Source: Bacteroidales bacterium (GTDB lineage Bacteria > Bacteroidota > Bacteroidia > Bacteroidales > UBA932). Taken from it: a stretch of DNA of 64,000 nt. Made by a program: the position numbers and the translations under genes. The DNA lies in assembly GCA_015060245.1 (NCBI GenBank), contig SUYU01000006.1, forward strand, positions 1 to 64,000. Reading direction: 5' to 3'. Of this stretch, positions 9,245 to 18,057 are shown piece after piece (the stretch's first letter is position 1; every line of letters starts with the position of its first letter). Below the pieces are notes generated by a model, which made no database searches, had not been told where the DNA came from, and saw only the letters and a list, made by a program, of their open reading frames with translations.

Positions 9245-10501
9245 ATGTACGCACTGGCCGACTGCAATAATTTTTTTGTCTCCTGCGAAAGGGTTTTCCG
9301 TCCGGATCTTGAGGGGAAACCTGTTATTGTTTTGTCAAACAATGATGGTTGTGCAATAGCCAGGAGCAATGAGGCAAAGGCCATTGGAATAAAGATGGGC
9401 GATCCTCTCTTCAAGATTGAGCATCTTGTAAGGCAGTACAATGTTACAATATTCTCCGGCAATATGCCCCTGTACGGCGATATGTCAAACAGGGTGCGGC
9501 AGGTGCTGCGTTCTGCGGTGCCTGCAATAGAGGTCTACTCCATAGACGAGGCTTTTCTTGACCTTAACGGCATGGACCTCAATTTCGATTCCTTTGCCAA
9601 GGACCTCTCATACAGGTGCCGGCGCTGTACCGGAATACCGGTCTCGGTTGGTGTCTCACACACAAAGACATTGGCAAAGATTGCCGCAAAATTGTGCAAG
9701 CAGTATCCAAAACTCAAGGGAGGGTGCTATATGTACCGCAGTGAGGATATTGAAAAGGTACTCAAGAAATACCCAATAGAGGATGTCTGGGGTGTTGGCA
9801 GGCGTACAGCCGCAAAACTTCACAGCCTTGGAGTGAGGAGTGCTTATGACTTTACACTTCTGGATGAGAAAAGGGTTCAGTATCTCTTTGGCATAATGGG
9901 GGTACGCACATGGAAGGAGTTGCGTGGAGTCCCGGCCATAAAGTTTGAGGATGTTGTGGTTGCCAACCAGTCGGTAAGCAATACACGTAGTTTTTCAAAG
10001 GAGATCTACGATATTGATGAACTTACGGAGCAGATAGCGATGTTTGCCACAATGACTGCCGAAAAACTCAGGAAACAGCACTCCGTATGTTCCGATCTTG
10101 CGGTTTTTGTGCGTACTAACCGCTTCAAGGATGATATAGAGCAGGTGTATGCAAATGAACTCATAACTTTTCTGGTGCCGACAAACAGTACCAACAGAAT
10201 AGTGGATGCAGCCATAAATGGCGCCAGAAGGATTTTTGTAAAGGGGTGCGGCTACAAGAAAGCAGGTGTTACAGCCTCCAGGATTATGCCCGAAGATGGA
10301 GTTACAGGCTCTTTGTTTGAGGATGTGGCTCTATATGAGCAGGATAGCAGGCTCATGAAGGCAATGGATGCAATCAACGGCTGTTACGGAAAGGGTACTG
10401 TAAAGTTGGGCTCTTTAGGTGACGGTCTCATAAAAAATACCCACGGGCATGAGTCGCCCCACTATACCACCAGGAAAGAGGATTTTCCCGTAGTGAGATA
10501 A
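9245..10501 (+). CDS. umuC: UmuC-like Y-family DNA polymerase
   Basis: 418 residues, normal for UmuC. The N terminus MYALADCNNFFVSCERVF contains the first catalytic Asp with the steric-gate region; VYSIDEAFLDL near residue 97-106 holds the second metal-binding acidic pair. A helix-hairpin-helix segment (IEDVWGVGRRTAAKLHSLG) and a little-finger domain (SVSNTRSFSKEI onward) follow in order, then the short UmuC C-terminal domain. It forms polymerase V with cleaved UmuD. It is the last gene of the co-directional run from the peptidase. Confidence 0.95.
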   Translation: MYALADCNNFFVSCERVFRPDLEGKPVIVLSNNDGCAIARSNEAKAIGIKMGDPLFKIEHLVRQYNVTIFSGNMPLYGDMSNRVRQVLRSAVPAIEVYSIDEAFLDLNGMDLNFDSFAKDLSYRCRRCTGIPVSVGVSHTKTLAKIAAKLCKQYPKLKGGCYMYRSEDIEKVLKKYPIEDVWGVGRRTAAKLHSLGVRSAYDFTLLDEKRVQYLFGIMGVRTWKELRGVPAIKFEDVVVANQSVSNTRSFSKEIYDIDELTEQIAMFATMTAEKLRKQHSVCSDLAVFVRTNRFKDDIEQVYANELITFLVPTNSTNRIVDAAINGARRIFVKGCGYKKAGVTASRIMPEDGVTGSLFEDVALYEQDSRLMKAMDAINGCYGKGTVKLGSLGDGLIKNTHGHESPHYTTRKEDFPVVR

Positions 10502-10526
10502 ATTTTTTTTATAGGTGCAAATAAAT

Positions 10527-10534
10527 TATATTTG
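10527..10534 (+). promoter_or_regulatory. Probable -7 element for the porin-like gene
   Basis: TATATTTG matches TAnnTTTG and sits 78 bp upstream of the start at 10613. The expected -33 site is a T-run (10503-10510) rather than TTTG. Confidence 0.4.
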
Positions 10535-10612
10535 CGTGCCTTTTGGTAAAAAGTGCAAATTTTAAATGTAAATCACGCTATTTCTAAAGAATTGTAAGAA
10601 CTGACTCAAAAG

Positions 10613-11653
10613 ATGAGACAAATATTAACTTTATTGTTTTCTGTTTTTGCATTATTGGCATCTGTGCCTGACAATGCTGTGGCACAGGATGAAAATATAG
10701 TCAATCTTCAAGCCGAGGTCAGGGTGGATTATCAGTATGAGGGGCTCGACGGCAGTAAAGTGCATGACAATACCGGTTTTAAGGGAAAATACCTCAATGT
10801 AATCCTGAACGGAAATATAAGCAAATCATTCTCATACTCTTACAGGCAAAGGCTCAATAAGGCCCACTCTTCACAAAGTTTCTTTGATGCTACAGACTGG
10901 ATATATCTGACATTTGCTCCGGGTGAGCACTGGAATTTTTCTGCCGGAAAACTGGTTGTGGGAATCGGTGGATATGAGTATGATCGCGCTCCGATTGACC
11001 TTTATACCTGCTCAGAGTTCTGGAACAACATTCCATGTTACCAGTTTGGAGTGAATGCCGGCTACAAATTCAATGATTCAAAGGACCAGTTGCTCTTCCA
11101 GGTTTGCCAGAGCCCTTTCAGGGATGTGTATGGAGAGGATACGTATGCATACAACTTAATGTGGTACGGTTCCCATGGCTGGTTCAACTCAATCTGGTCT
11201 GTCAACATGATAGAGTACAGCACCGGCAAGTTCATAAACTATATAGCCCTTGGCAACAACTTCAAGTTCGGTGATTTCAATATCAACCTTGATTTCATGA
11301 ACAGGGCAACTTCGCACCAGACATTCCTCTTCAAGGATTGTTCTGTGATGGGTGAGTTGTCATACTCGCCAATTCACTGGATGAACATTTTTGCAAAGGT
11401 CACCTACGATGTAAACAAGAGTGACCGGATGGCCGATTTCTGTGTTTTGCCTGGAACAGAACTGACAATGTATGGTGGAGGATTCGAGTTCTATCCGTTG
11501 AAAAAGACAAAGAATCTGCGCTTTCATGCAAACTGCTTCTATTCGGAGGGAACAAATGGAAATCCCAACGGAACAATGCTTGACAAACGCATGATCGTTG
11601 ATTTGGGAGTGAAATGGAAAATGAATATACTGTCGCTGCCAAGAAAGAAATAA
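10613..11653 (+). CDS. Porin-like outer-membrane beta-barrel protein
   Basis: 346 residues with a signal peptide ending near AVAQD. The body alternates amphipathic strands with turns (for example GKYLNVILNGNISKSFSYSYRQ, WNFSAGKLVVGIGGYEYDRAP), and GYEYDRAPIDLY resembles phosphate-selective porin O/P-type and related Bacteroidetes porins. The C-terminal residue pattern ends in NILSLPRKK, without a classical terminal aromatic. It would be an outer-membrane channel or structural barrel; substrate unknown. The next gene starts 44 bp later. Confidence 0.75.
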   Translation: MRQILTLLFSVFALLASVPDNAVAQDENIVNLQAEVRVDYQYEGLDGSKVHDNTGFKGKYLNVILNGNISKSFSYSYRQRLNKAHSSQSFFDATDWIYLTFAPGEHWNFSAGKLVVGIGGYEYDRAPIDLYTCSEFWNNIPCYQFGVNAGYKFNDSKDQLLFQVCQSPFRDVYGEDTYAYNLMWYGSHGWFNSIWSVNMIEYSTGKFINYIALGNNFKFGDFNINLDFMNRATSHQTFLFKDCSVMGELSYSPIHWMNIFAKVTYDVNKSDRMADFCVLPGTELTMYGGGFEFYPLKKTKNLRFHANCFYSEGTNGNPNGTMLDKRMIVDLGVKWKMNILSLPRKK

Positions 11654-11697
11654 TCTGAACAAACTGACTTTAACACGATAAACTTTTAACCTGAACA

Positions 11698-12837
11698 ATG
11701 AAAAAAGTATCACTATCAAAATATATCCCTACAGGTATTCCGTGCCTGCTTATAGTAGGAGGTATATTTTACTATCTGGGCTCAAAGATGGGTACGCCCA
11801 ATATGCTCAATACAATAATGAAGACAGGACATGATCTTCTGCTCAATACCGTGTTCTACCTCATGGCAATATGTGTAATAACCGGTGCCTTGGGCAAACT
11901 CTTCATAGAGTTTGGTGTTGTAAAGTTGCTTGAGAAACTCCTCAGACCGCTGATGGGACCCCTTTTCAATATGCCTGGTGTTGCTTCATTGGGTGCTGTT
12001 GTTACATTTTTGTCAGACAATCCGGCAATTATCTCACTGGCTCAGGACAAGAGTTTCGCAAGATATTTCAGGAAGTATCAATTCATCTCCCTTACAAACT
12101 TTGGAACCGCCTTTGGAATGGGTCTGCTTGTTATGGTATTCATGATGGGCCAGGGATTCTTCAAGGAGCCGGTAATTGGCCTTGTGGCTGCAATGTGCGG
12201 TTGTATTGTATCTACACGCCTGATGCAGCGTTTTGTACTAAAGGCATATCCTCAATACAAAGAGGAGTGTGCCGCCGAGTTGCCCGAAGTTGAGGTGGAG
12301 GAGACAAAAGTTGAGGAGAAATCACTCTTCCTCAGAATCCTCAACTCTCTGCTTGATGGCGGAAAATCAGGAGTTGATGTAGGAATTGCAATTATTCCCG
12401 GAGTATTGATCATCTCCACATTCGTAATGATCCTTACTTTTGGACCTTCGGAGAGCGGTGAGTATACAGGTGCAGCCTATGAAGGTGTGGCACTGCTTCC
12501 ATATCTTGCCAACAAGGTAGGATTCATATTTGAGTATCTCTTTGGCTTTACAGATCCTCATGTGATTGCTTTCCCAATTACCGCATTGGGTGCTGTAGGT
12601 GCTGCTTTGGGAGTTGTTCCAAACTTTGTTGCCCAGGGCTGGATGGACGGCAATGCAATTGCTGTATGTACTGCAATAGGAATGTGCTGGAGCGGTTATT
12701 TGAGTACTCACACAGCCATGCTTGATTCTTTGGGATATAGGGAACTTACGTCAAAGGCCATACTTGCACATACAATAGGAGGCCTCGTGGCCGCCATTGT
12801 TGCGCACTGGGTTTTTGTACTTGTTTCACTGTTATAA
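11698..12837 (+). CDS. Nucleoside-recognition (gate) domain membrane protein
   Basis: 379 residues, polytopic. The gate-type motifs LSDNPAIISLAQD and NFGTAFGMG in the first half and a second half with FTDPHVIAFPITALGAVGAALG fit the CD0519/CD1768-like branch of the nucleoside-recognition family. Related proteins sit in spore maturation and nucleoside or ion transport families; the substrate is not established. A strong terminator follows directly, so transcription with the porin gene ends here. Confidence 0.78.
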   Translation: MKKVSLSKYIPTGIPCLLIVGGIFYYLGSKMGTPNMLNTIMKTGHDLLLNTVFYLMAICVITGALGKLFIEFGVVKLLEKLLRPLMGPLFNMPGVASLGAVVTFLSDNPAIISLAQDKSFARYFRKYQFISLTNFGTAFGMGLLVMVFMMGQGFFKEPVIGLVAAMCGCIVSTRLMQRFVLKAYPQYKEECAAELPEVEVEETKVEEKSLFLRILNSLLDGGKSGVDVGIAIIPGVLIISTFVMILTFGPSESGEYTGAAYEGVALLPYLANKVGFIFEYLFGFTDPHVIAFPITALGAVGAALGVVPNFVAQGWMDGNAIAVCTAIGMCWSGYLSTHTAMLDSLGYRELTSKAILAHTIGGLVAAIVAHWVFVLVSLL

Positions 12838-12860
12838 TTTGAATAAAAAGGATATTTTGG

Positions 12861-12898
12861 AGCGCACAGAGTATGCAACTCTGTGCGCTTATTTGTTT
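12861..12898 (+). terminator. Rho-independent-like terminator
   Basis: A perfect 12-bp inverted repeat (AGCGCACAGAGT / ACTCTGTGCGCT, loop ATGCA, 12861-12889) is followed by TATTTGTTT. It lies 23 bp after the gate-domain gene and before the next promoter. Confidence 0.8.
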
Positions 12899-12970
12899 AT
12901 GAATTAGTGTGTTGTCGGTTATATGGCCGCAACATTGGGAATGGGGTGTGCATTTTGATGAAATCAATTC

Positions 12971-12978
12971 TATATTTG
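12971..12978 (+). promoter_or_regulatory. Probable -7 element for the small HTH regulator
   Basis: TATATTTG matches TAnnTTTG and is 25 bp upstream of the start at 13004. A TTTG at 12954-12957 is only 13 bp away, closer than the usual 19-21 bp. Confidence 0.45.
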
Positions 12979-13003
12979 TGTTGCAAGAACCCTGAATTTT
13001 GAA

Positions 13004-13729
13004 ATGGAAAATATATTTAACCAAGAAACAGATTTGACGCCGCAGGACTCAACCTGCCTTACAGTGCCGGTGGAGTGTTACGAATATGAGGAGACCACTC
13101 TGGAATTTATGGAGGGTTGGGACCAGATATATGGAAATGTTCCCGATACTGTCAAACCGGTTATGGTATACAAGTATGAACTTGATGCCGTTGTGGTGAA
13201 GTTGGCAGATATACAGAAGCAGAATACCATTCTGGTATCACTCATTCTTCTGATTGTTGTTTTGGTATCTGCTTTGGCGTACTATATATACAGAAAAGTG
13301 AGTTCAAAAATGAAAAAAGAGAATTTTGCAAAGAAACTCCTCTCGCAGCAGGCGGCAACCCTACCGGTATTTACAGACAAGGTGAACAAGTTGAGTGGAA
13401 AGAGCATAAAATTCTCCTCATCGCTGTATGATGAATTCCAGGAGGCAATCGATATGGTAAAGGGGGCAAGAAAGAGCGGAATAGTGGAGATTGTGAATGA
13501 TAATGAATTTCTGTCGAGTTACCCGTATATAAAGGAACTTCAATTCCTCACACCACAGGAGAAACTTGTGCTCATATTGAGTGAAGAGAGTTTTACAACA
13601 GCAGAGATTGCCCTCCATTTGGGCGTTTCAGACAACTCTGTAAGGGCAATAAAGACCCGAATCAGGAACAAGATGGCCCAGAATGGAGATTCCATAAAGA
13701 GTAAAAGAAAATTCAAAATATTGAAATAA
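13004..13729 (+). CDS. Small membrane-anchored HTH regulator (LuxR-like)
   Basis: 241 residues, without an N-terminal signal. An acidic N-terminal region of about 70 residues precedes one transmembrane helix (about 75-97, TILVSLILLIVVLVSALAYY), then a cytoplasmic region and a C-terminal helix-turn-helix: LTPQEKLVLILSEE, then TTAEIALHLGVSDNSVRAIKTRIRNKM. The HTH resembles the one in TPR/LuxR regulators such as the gene at 840-2609, but there are no TPRs. The DNA-binding part would be cytoplasmic and the acidic part periplasmic. It is followed 19 bp later by the triple TonB-domain protein, so the pair may form one unit. Confidence 0.7.
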   Translation: MENIFNQETDLTPQDSTCLTVPVECYEYEETTLEFMEGWDQIYGNVPDTVKPVMVYKYELDAVVVKLADIQKQNTILVSLILLIVVLVSALAYYIYRKVSSKMKKENFAKKLLSQQAATLPVFTDKVNKLSGKSIKFSSSLYDEFQEAIDMVKGARKSGIVEIVNDNEFLSSYPYIKELQFLTPQEKLVLILSEESFTTAEIALHLGVSDNSVRAIKTRIRNKMAQNGDSIKSKRKFKILK

Positions 13730-13748
13730 CAATAAAAACAGGTTTATT

Positions 13749-14975
13749 ATGAATAGAAAAAGTTGCTGTTTTTCATGCATGAGGTGTCTGGTGCTTTTGT
13801 GTGCCATCCTTTTGAGTTCCAATCTGTTTTCTCAATATAAAGCGTATACGGTAGCCTACAGGGGAGCGGATTCAGTCTCAAATGATCTTCCTGTGCCATT
13901 GGCTTTTGTTGCAGAGAAGATCAAATTCAAGAAGAATGGCGGATTGAACGAGTTTACAAGATGGGTCTACGATAACATGAAATATCCCGAGAATTGTAAA
14001 AAAGAGGGAATTCAGGGGCGTGTAATGCTCAGTTTCATTGTAACTGCAGAGGGTGATGTGACTGGAGCAAAAGTTCTCAGGGGAGTACACCCTGAACTTG
14101 ATGCGGAGGCCTTGAGGCTTGTAAAATCCTCTCCAAAGTGGGAGTCGCCGGGAGTTGATGTTAGTGGCAGGACGTGTGCTACACGAATTGTATTTCCGGT
14201 CATTTTCCAGTTGACGGGGGAAAAGGCTTATTTGGCAGGTGAAAGATTCGCCTCATTGGGTGATGGGGTCTATTTGGCCATTCCGGATCTCCTTTCCAAA
14301 ATGCCAGGGTTTGCCGGAGGAGGCAGCAATGAGTTTCTCAAATGGATATACTCAAATATAAGGTACCCCGAACAGTGCATTGGAAGTAATGTTGGAGGAC
14401 GGGTTCTGGTTTCGTTCGTCATCAATGAAGATGGGTGGTTGAGTTATCCAAGGATTATAAGGAGTTCCTCTAACCGCTTTCTGGACAGTGCTGCCCTCAG
14501 TGTTGTGTCAAATTCGCCAAGGTGGAGTGCCGGAGAGAGGGATGGCAAACGTGTCAAGTCAAGGGTTACAATTCCAATCGTTTTCCAGCCGGTAAAGGCT
14601 GCTGCACAAGGCAGTGATGAGAGTGCTTTTATCTATTCAAAAGGGACAATGGTCTCTCCATTGTTTACTATTGGTTCAAATTCGGGTATTTATACTCCCA
14701 ATACCCAAAACAATTTCACTGTGTGGGTATTCAATAATGTAGATTATCCCGATGAGGCGAGAAAAGAGAAACTTCAGGGACGTGTCATTGTTTCGTTTGT
14801 GGTAAATGAAAAAGGAAAGGTTACCAATGTGAACGTTGTAAAAGGTTGCCACAAAGTGCTTGATGAGGAGGCTGTAAGGGTCATCAAATCATCACCTGAC
14901 TGGGTGCCTGCGAGAATTGATGATGTGGCCGTTCCTGTAACTTATACATTCCCTATTGTATTCCAGTTGAAATAA
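13749..14975 (+). CDS. Protein with three TonB C-terminal domains
   Basis: 408 residues with a hydrophobic N-terminal segment (CLVLLCAILLSSNLFSQ) that is probably a cleaved signal. Three TonB_C-like units follow, recognised by F(T/L)xW(V/I)(Y/F)xNxxYP then GRVxxSFVxxxxG and a VxSSPxW close: about residues 58-155, 195-285 and 325-408. TonB C-terminal domains bind the TonB box of outer-membrane receptors, but a normal TonB has one domain, a proline-rich spacer and a membrane anchor, none of which is seen here. A structural or signalling role in the periplasm is more likely than energy transduction. Confidence 0.75.
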   Translation: MNRKSCCFSCMRCLVLLCAILLSSNLFSQYKAYTVAYRGADSVSNDLPVPLAFVAEKIKFKKNGGLNEFTRWVYDNMKYPENCKKEGIQGRVMLSFIVTAEGDVTGAKVLRGVHPELDAEALRLVKSSPKWESPGVDVSGRTCATRIVFPVIFQLTGEKAYLAGERFASLGDGVYLAIPDLLSKMPGFAGGGSNEFLKWIYSNIRYPEQCIGSNVGGRVLVSFVINEDGWLSYPRIIRSSSNRFLDSAALSVVSNSPRWSAGERDGKRVKSRVTIPIVFQPVKAAAQGSDESAFIYSKGTMVSPLFTIGSNSGIYTPNTQNNFTVWVFNNVDYPDEARKEKLQGRVIVSFVVNEKGKVTNVNVVKGCHKVLDEEAVRVIKSSPDWVPARIDDVAVPVTYTFPIVFQLK

Positions 14976-15044
14976 TTGGTTTCATAGGCTTATTTGTTTT
15001 TGGACGTATTGTTCCATTTTCAATTGGACTGCCGTAAGGAATGG

Positions 15045-15079
15045 AAAAGAGGCGAAGCAATTTTGCTCCGCCTCTTTTT
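15045..15079. terminator. Bidirectional terminator
   Basis: A 15-bp stem with one mismatch (AAAAGAGGCGAAGCA at 15045-15059 against TGCTCCGCCTCTTTT at 15064-15078) is flanked by A-run and T-run, so it can act for both convergent genes (TonB-domain protein and rubrerythrin). Confidence 0.85.
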
Positions 15080-15105
15080 AACATCAATTCAATTCAAATC
15101 TTTAA

Positions 15106-15663
15106 TTATTCTTTGCCAAAGTATCTGTTGTATAAACCTTTGAAGCCTTGTCCGTGGCGAGCCTCATCTTTGCACATCTCATGAACGGTGTCATGGATGG
15201 CATCAAGATTCTGCTGTTTTGCAAGAGTTGCAATGCGTTTCTTGTCCTCGCAGGCACCTGCCTCTGCTTCCCATCTCTTCTTGAGGTTAGTTTTGGTATC
15301 CCATACAACCTCTCCTATAAGTTCTGCAAATCTTGCTGCGTGTTCAGCCTCCTCAAATGCATACCTTCTGAAAGCCTCAGCAACCTCAGGATAACCCTCT
15401 CTGTCTGCCTGACGGCTCATTGCCAAGTACATGCCAACCTCTGTGCACTCGCCTGTGAAGTGTGCTTTAAGACCCTCCATGATTTCAGGATCGCAACCCT
15501 GCGCAACGCCCAATCTGTGCTCGTCTGCCCAAACTGTCTCACCCTCAGTCTCAACTACCTCTTTGAATTTCTCTCTTGGAACTTTGCATAGAGGGCATTT
15601 CTCAGGAGCCTCATTTCCTTCGTGAACGTAACCGCATACTGTACAGATAAATTTCTTTTTCAT
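15106..15663 (-). CDS. Reverse rubrerythrin (rubredoxin domain first), NADH peroxidase type
   Basis: 185 residues. The rubredoxin centre is at the N terminus (C7, C10, C23, C26 in ICTVCGY and KCPLC), followed by a ferritin-like four-helix diiron domain with [27 protein letters not shown] and [13 protein letters not shown] providing Glu/His ligands. This reversed domain order is that of clostridial and Bacteroidetes NADH peroxidases, which reduce hydrogen peroxide in anaerobes. A full consensus promoter lies upstream, in keeping with separate, possibly peroxide-responsive, control. Confidence 0.93.
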   Translation of the reverse strand: MKKKFICTVCGYVHEGNEAPEKCPLCKVPREKFKEVVETEGETVWADEHRLGVAQGCDPEIMEGLKAHFTGECTEVGMYLAMSRQADREGYPEVAEAFRRYAFEEAEHAARFAELIGEVVWDTKTNLKKRWEAEAGACEDKKRIATLAKQQNLDAIHDTVHEMCKDEARHGQGFKGLYNRYFGKE

Positions 15664-15744
15664 GATTTCTATTTTTTTAATTGTTTATTGATTTATTTCA
15701 TTCTGTTTCCCTGTCGGGAAGATTATAATAATTATTTGTTAATA

Positions 15745-15775
15745 CAAAGTTAAAAATAAAAAATTAAAATCCAAA
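15745..15775 (-). promoter_or_regulatory. Bacteroidetes-type promoter of the rubrerythrin gene
   Basis: On the minus strand, TTTG (plus 15772-15775) is separated by 19 bp from TAACTTTG (plus 15745-15752), matching TTTG-N19-21-TAnnTTTG. It is 82 bp upstream of the start codon. Confidence 0.75.
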
Positions 15776-15852
15776 CAAATTTTGGAAAAATGGCACAAAA
15801 AAGCAAATTAAAGCGCACCGGATTGGGATGAATGGATTGAATTTGAGATAAT

Positions 15853-15884
15853 TTTGGTCAATTGCCCAAAAAGATATATCTTTG
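15853..15884 (+). promoter_or_regulatory. Bacteroidetes-type promoter of rplY
   Basis: TTTG (15853-15856), a 20-bp spacer, then TATCTTTG (15877-15884). It matches both halves of the consensus with ideal spacing and lies 83 bp before the start codon. Confidence 0.8.
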
Positions 15885-15967
15885 CGCCTCTCAAAAAAGC
15901 ATCTTTTTTGGTGCAATGGGGTCCGGAAACCCCGGACTGAGTAACACATTTTTTAAATTTTTATACA

Positions 15968-16555
15968 ATGGATTCAATTAAAATTAAAGGTACTGCCAGA
16001 ACAATCGGCAACAAACAGACCCTAAAACAACTTCGCAGACAAGGAGAGGTTCCTTGCGTTATGTATGGTCACAACTTGAACAACTTGATCTTCTCAATCA
16101 ACGAAAAAGACCTTAAGAAGATCACCCATACTCCAAAATCATATATCATCAGCATGGAGATTGACGGTACTGAGCATCTTTGTGTATTCCACGAGGCTCA
16201 ATATCATCCTGTAACTGACGAGGCTCTTCACGTAGATTTCTTGTCAATCTCTTCTGATAAACCAGTTGTAATTGATATTCCTGTAGTTATCACAGGTAAC
16301 TCAGAGGGTGTAAAACAGGGTGGTAAACTAATGGTTTCTTCAAGAAAACTTAAAGTTTGCGCTCCTATCGAGAACCTTCCTAACGAGTTGGTAGTTGATA
16401 TCACAAACTTGCAGTTGGGTAAAACTATCGTAGCAGGTGACTTGTCATTTGAGGGCGTTCAGATGGTTTCTCCTAAGAGCACTATCGTATGTGCTGTCAA
16501 GATGACACGTGCTGCCCTTGGTGCTGCCGCTGCTGCTGCCGCTGCCAAGAAATAA
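15968..16555 (+). CDS. rplY: 50S ribosomal protein L25 (Ctc/TL5 type)
   Basis: 195 residues. The N-terminal 5S-rRNA-binding domain (GTARTIGNKQTLKQLRRQGEVPCVMYG) is followed by the CTC C-terminal domain with DFLSISSDKPVVIDIPV and VKQGGKLM motifs, and an Ala/Lys tail. It binds 5S rRNA in the central protuberance; the long form is a general stress protein in some bacteria. The neighbouring pth begins 21 bp later, a common pairing. Confidence 0.95.
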   Translation: MDSIKIKGTARTIGNKQTLKQLRRQGEVPCVMYGHNLNNLIFSINEKDLKKITHTPKSYIISMEIDGTEHLCVFHEAQYHPVTDEALHVDFLSISSDKPVVIDIPVVITGNSEGVKQGGKLMVSSRKLKVCAPIENLPNELVVDITNLQLGKTIVAGDLSFEGVQMVSPKSTIVCAVKMTRAALGAAAAAAAAKK

Positions 16556-16576
16556 TTGTTAACAATATAAAAGGGT

Positions 16577-17158
16577 ATGAATTTTTTAATCGCCGGATTA
16601 GGAAATATAGGCGCAGAATACGCAAATACCCGTCACAATATTGGATTTATGGTGCTGGATGCCTTCGCAAAGGAGTCCGGCACCACTTTTATATCCGGTA
16701 GGTACGGGTCTACAGCAGAGGTCTCATACAGAGGCCATAAACTTATATTGCTCAAGCCTTCAACATATATGAACCTTAGCGGGAAAGCGGTCAACTACTG
16801 GATGCAGGAACTCAAGATTAAGCCCGAAAACCTGTTGGTGATAGTTGATGATCTTGCTCTCCCTTTTGGAACCTTGCGTATGCGCAAGCAGGGTAGCGAC
16901 GGTGGCCACAATGGCCTTAAAAACATAACTGCAATGTTGGGCAACAGCAATTATGCCCGTTTGCGTGTAGGCATAAGTGATTCCTTTGCAAAGGGGCATC
17001 AGGTAGATTATGTCCTGGGCAAATGGAAAAGCGAGGAGGAGAAGGAGTTGCCCTTTATCCTTGACCGTGCCATTGATGCTGTAAAGGCTTATGCCTTTAT
17101 GGGGCCCGACAGGGCTATGAATGTTTGCAATACCAAGCCTAAATCAGAAGAGAAATAG
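16577..17158 (+). CDS. pth: Peptidyl-tRNA hydrolase
   Basis: 193 residues. Family motifs are FLIAGLGNIGAEYANTRHNIGF (catalytic His in TRHNIG), LLKPSTYMNLSGKAV, VDDLALPFGTLRMRKQGSDGGHNGLK and RLRVGI. It releases stalled peptides from tRNA. It is co-transcribed with rplY and convergent with the S4-domain gene, whose stop codon is 18 bp away. Confidence 0.97.
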   Translation: MNFLIAGLGNIGAEYANTRHNIGFMVLDAFAKESGTTFISGRYGSTAEVSYRGHKLILLKPSTYMNLSGKAVNYWMQELKIKPENLLVIVDDLALPFGTLRMRKQGSDGGHNGLKNITAMLGNSNYARLRVGISDSFAKGHQVDYVLGKWKSEEEKELPFILDRAIDAVKAYAFMGPDRAMNVCNTKPKSEEK

Positions 17159-17175
17159 GGAAACCTCTCTCCGCA

Positions 17176-17604
17176 TCAGATCTCATCCCAGTCATCTTCT
17201 AACGGCATTTCAAATCCGTCAAGAAGATTCTCAATCTCTCTTCGTTCCTTTTTGGTTGGTCTGCCTGCTCCTCGATCCCTTTTGAGGAATAGTGTCTCAT
17301 TTGGAGCAACAAGTTTGTCGAGTTCCGATTGGGGTGTTATGTTGGTGGCAAACTGGGGCACTATCTGGGCACCCTGACGCTTGTCTATGGGGCAAACAAC
17401 AAGATACTGGTATCTGATTGGCCCTTTTCTCACAACAATTACATCACCGGCCTTGATGCATTTGGAAGATTTTGCCTCAAATCCTCCAACCTGTACCTTG
17501 CCTGTACGGCACGCCTCGGCAGCATCGGAACGTGTCTTGAAGACCCTTATGGCCCACAAATATTTGTCAATCCTGACTTCGGGTGCAAACTCTTTTTGTG
17601 CCAT
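17176..17604 (-). CDS. RNA-binding S4 domain protein (Hsp15-like)
   Basis: 142 residues. An S4 domain starts at VRIDKYLWAIRVFKTRSDAAEACRTGKVQVGG (a 32-residue stretch; key residues R14-D16-K17-W19-R22) and runs to about residue 65, followed by a basic C-terminal tail with RDRGAGRPTKKERREIENL. This matches the Hsp15/HslR family, which in E. coli rescues stalled 50S subunits carrying nascent chains. It starts 5 bp after the FtsB-like gene on the same strand. Confidence 0.88.
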   Translation of the reverse strand: MAQKEFAPEVRIDKYLWAIRVFKTRSDAAEACRTGKVQVGGFEAKSSKCIKAGDVIVVRKGPIRYQYLVVCPIDKRQGAQIVPQFATNITPQSELDKLVAPNETLFLKRDRGAGRPTKKERREIENLLDGFEMPLEDDWDEI

Positions 17605-17609
17605 ACGGA

Positions 17610-17957
17610 TTATTCTGCTGTTTCACTCTTCTTTTTGTATGAATCCTCTACAATAAAAATCTCCTCATCCGCCTTGTGGAAATAGTATTGTTCACGGGCA
17701 AACTTTTCAAGACTGTCAAGATTCGAGTGGAGTTCCTTGAGTTGCTCATCAGTCTCCCTGATGGCCTCCTTATAGTATCTCTTCTGACGCTCCTGTGCAG
17801 CAACATCCTTTAGGTCGGCATACCACTTTATAAGATTGTTGGTATCTATGAACAGAATCCAGACAATAAAGAATAGCGTTGAAAGAAAGTATTTGTTCCT
17901 TATTACCTTGACGATCTTTGAATCAAGGAGCCTTTTAAAAGATGATTTTACGGACAT
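17610..17957 (-). CDS. FtsB/DivIC-like septum formation protein
   Basis: 115 residues: a basic cytoplasmic N terminus, one transmembrane helix at about 27-43 (FLSTLFFIVWILFID), a coiled coil (KDVAAQERQKRYYKEAIRE region), and the family sequence LEKFAREQYYFHKADEEIFIVED. FtsB/DivIC proteins bridge FtsL and FtsQ in the divisome. It is followed by the S4-domain gene with a 5-bp gap. Confidence 0.88.
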   Translation of the reverse strand: MSVKSSFKRLLDSKIVKVIRNKYFLSTLFFIVWILFIDTNNLIKWYADLKDVAAQERQKRYYKEAIRETDEQLKELHSNLDSLEKFAREQYYFHKADEEIFIVEDSYKKKSETAE

Positions 17958-18001
17958 TGCACAGAGGTTAGAAATTTCAGCAAAAATACTAAAAACTTTT
18001 G

Positions 18002-18009
18002 TACCTTTG
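18002..18009 (+). promoter_or_regulatory. Probable -7 element for the nucleotidyltransferase gene
   Basis: TACCTTTG matches TAnnTTTG, 48 bp before the start at 18058. The -33 region has TTTC (17975-17978) rather than TTTG. Confidence 0.5.
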
Positions 18010-18057
18010 TATGGTTATCAATTATAATTATAAACCGAATATACAAAGAGAGTGATT

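Larger units (their letters stand above)
15664..15967. other. 304-bp divergent intergenic region
   Basis: No gene is supported here. It holds two good divergent promoters (15745-15775 for rubrerythrin, 15853-15884 for the L25 gene), one copy of the CTGTCGGGA word at 15711-15719 in the rubrerythrin leader, and a small stem GTCCGG/CCGGAC around 15919-15935 in the L25 leader. Confidence 0.6.
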
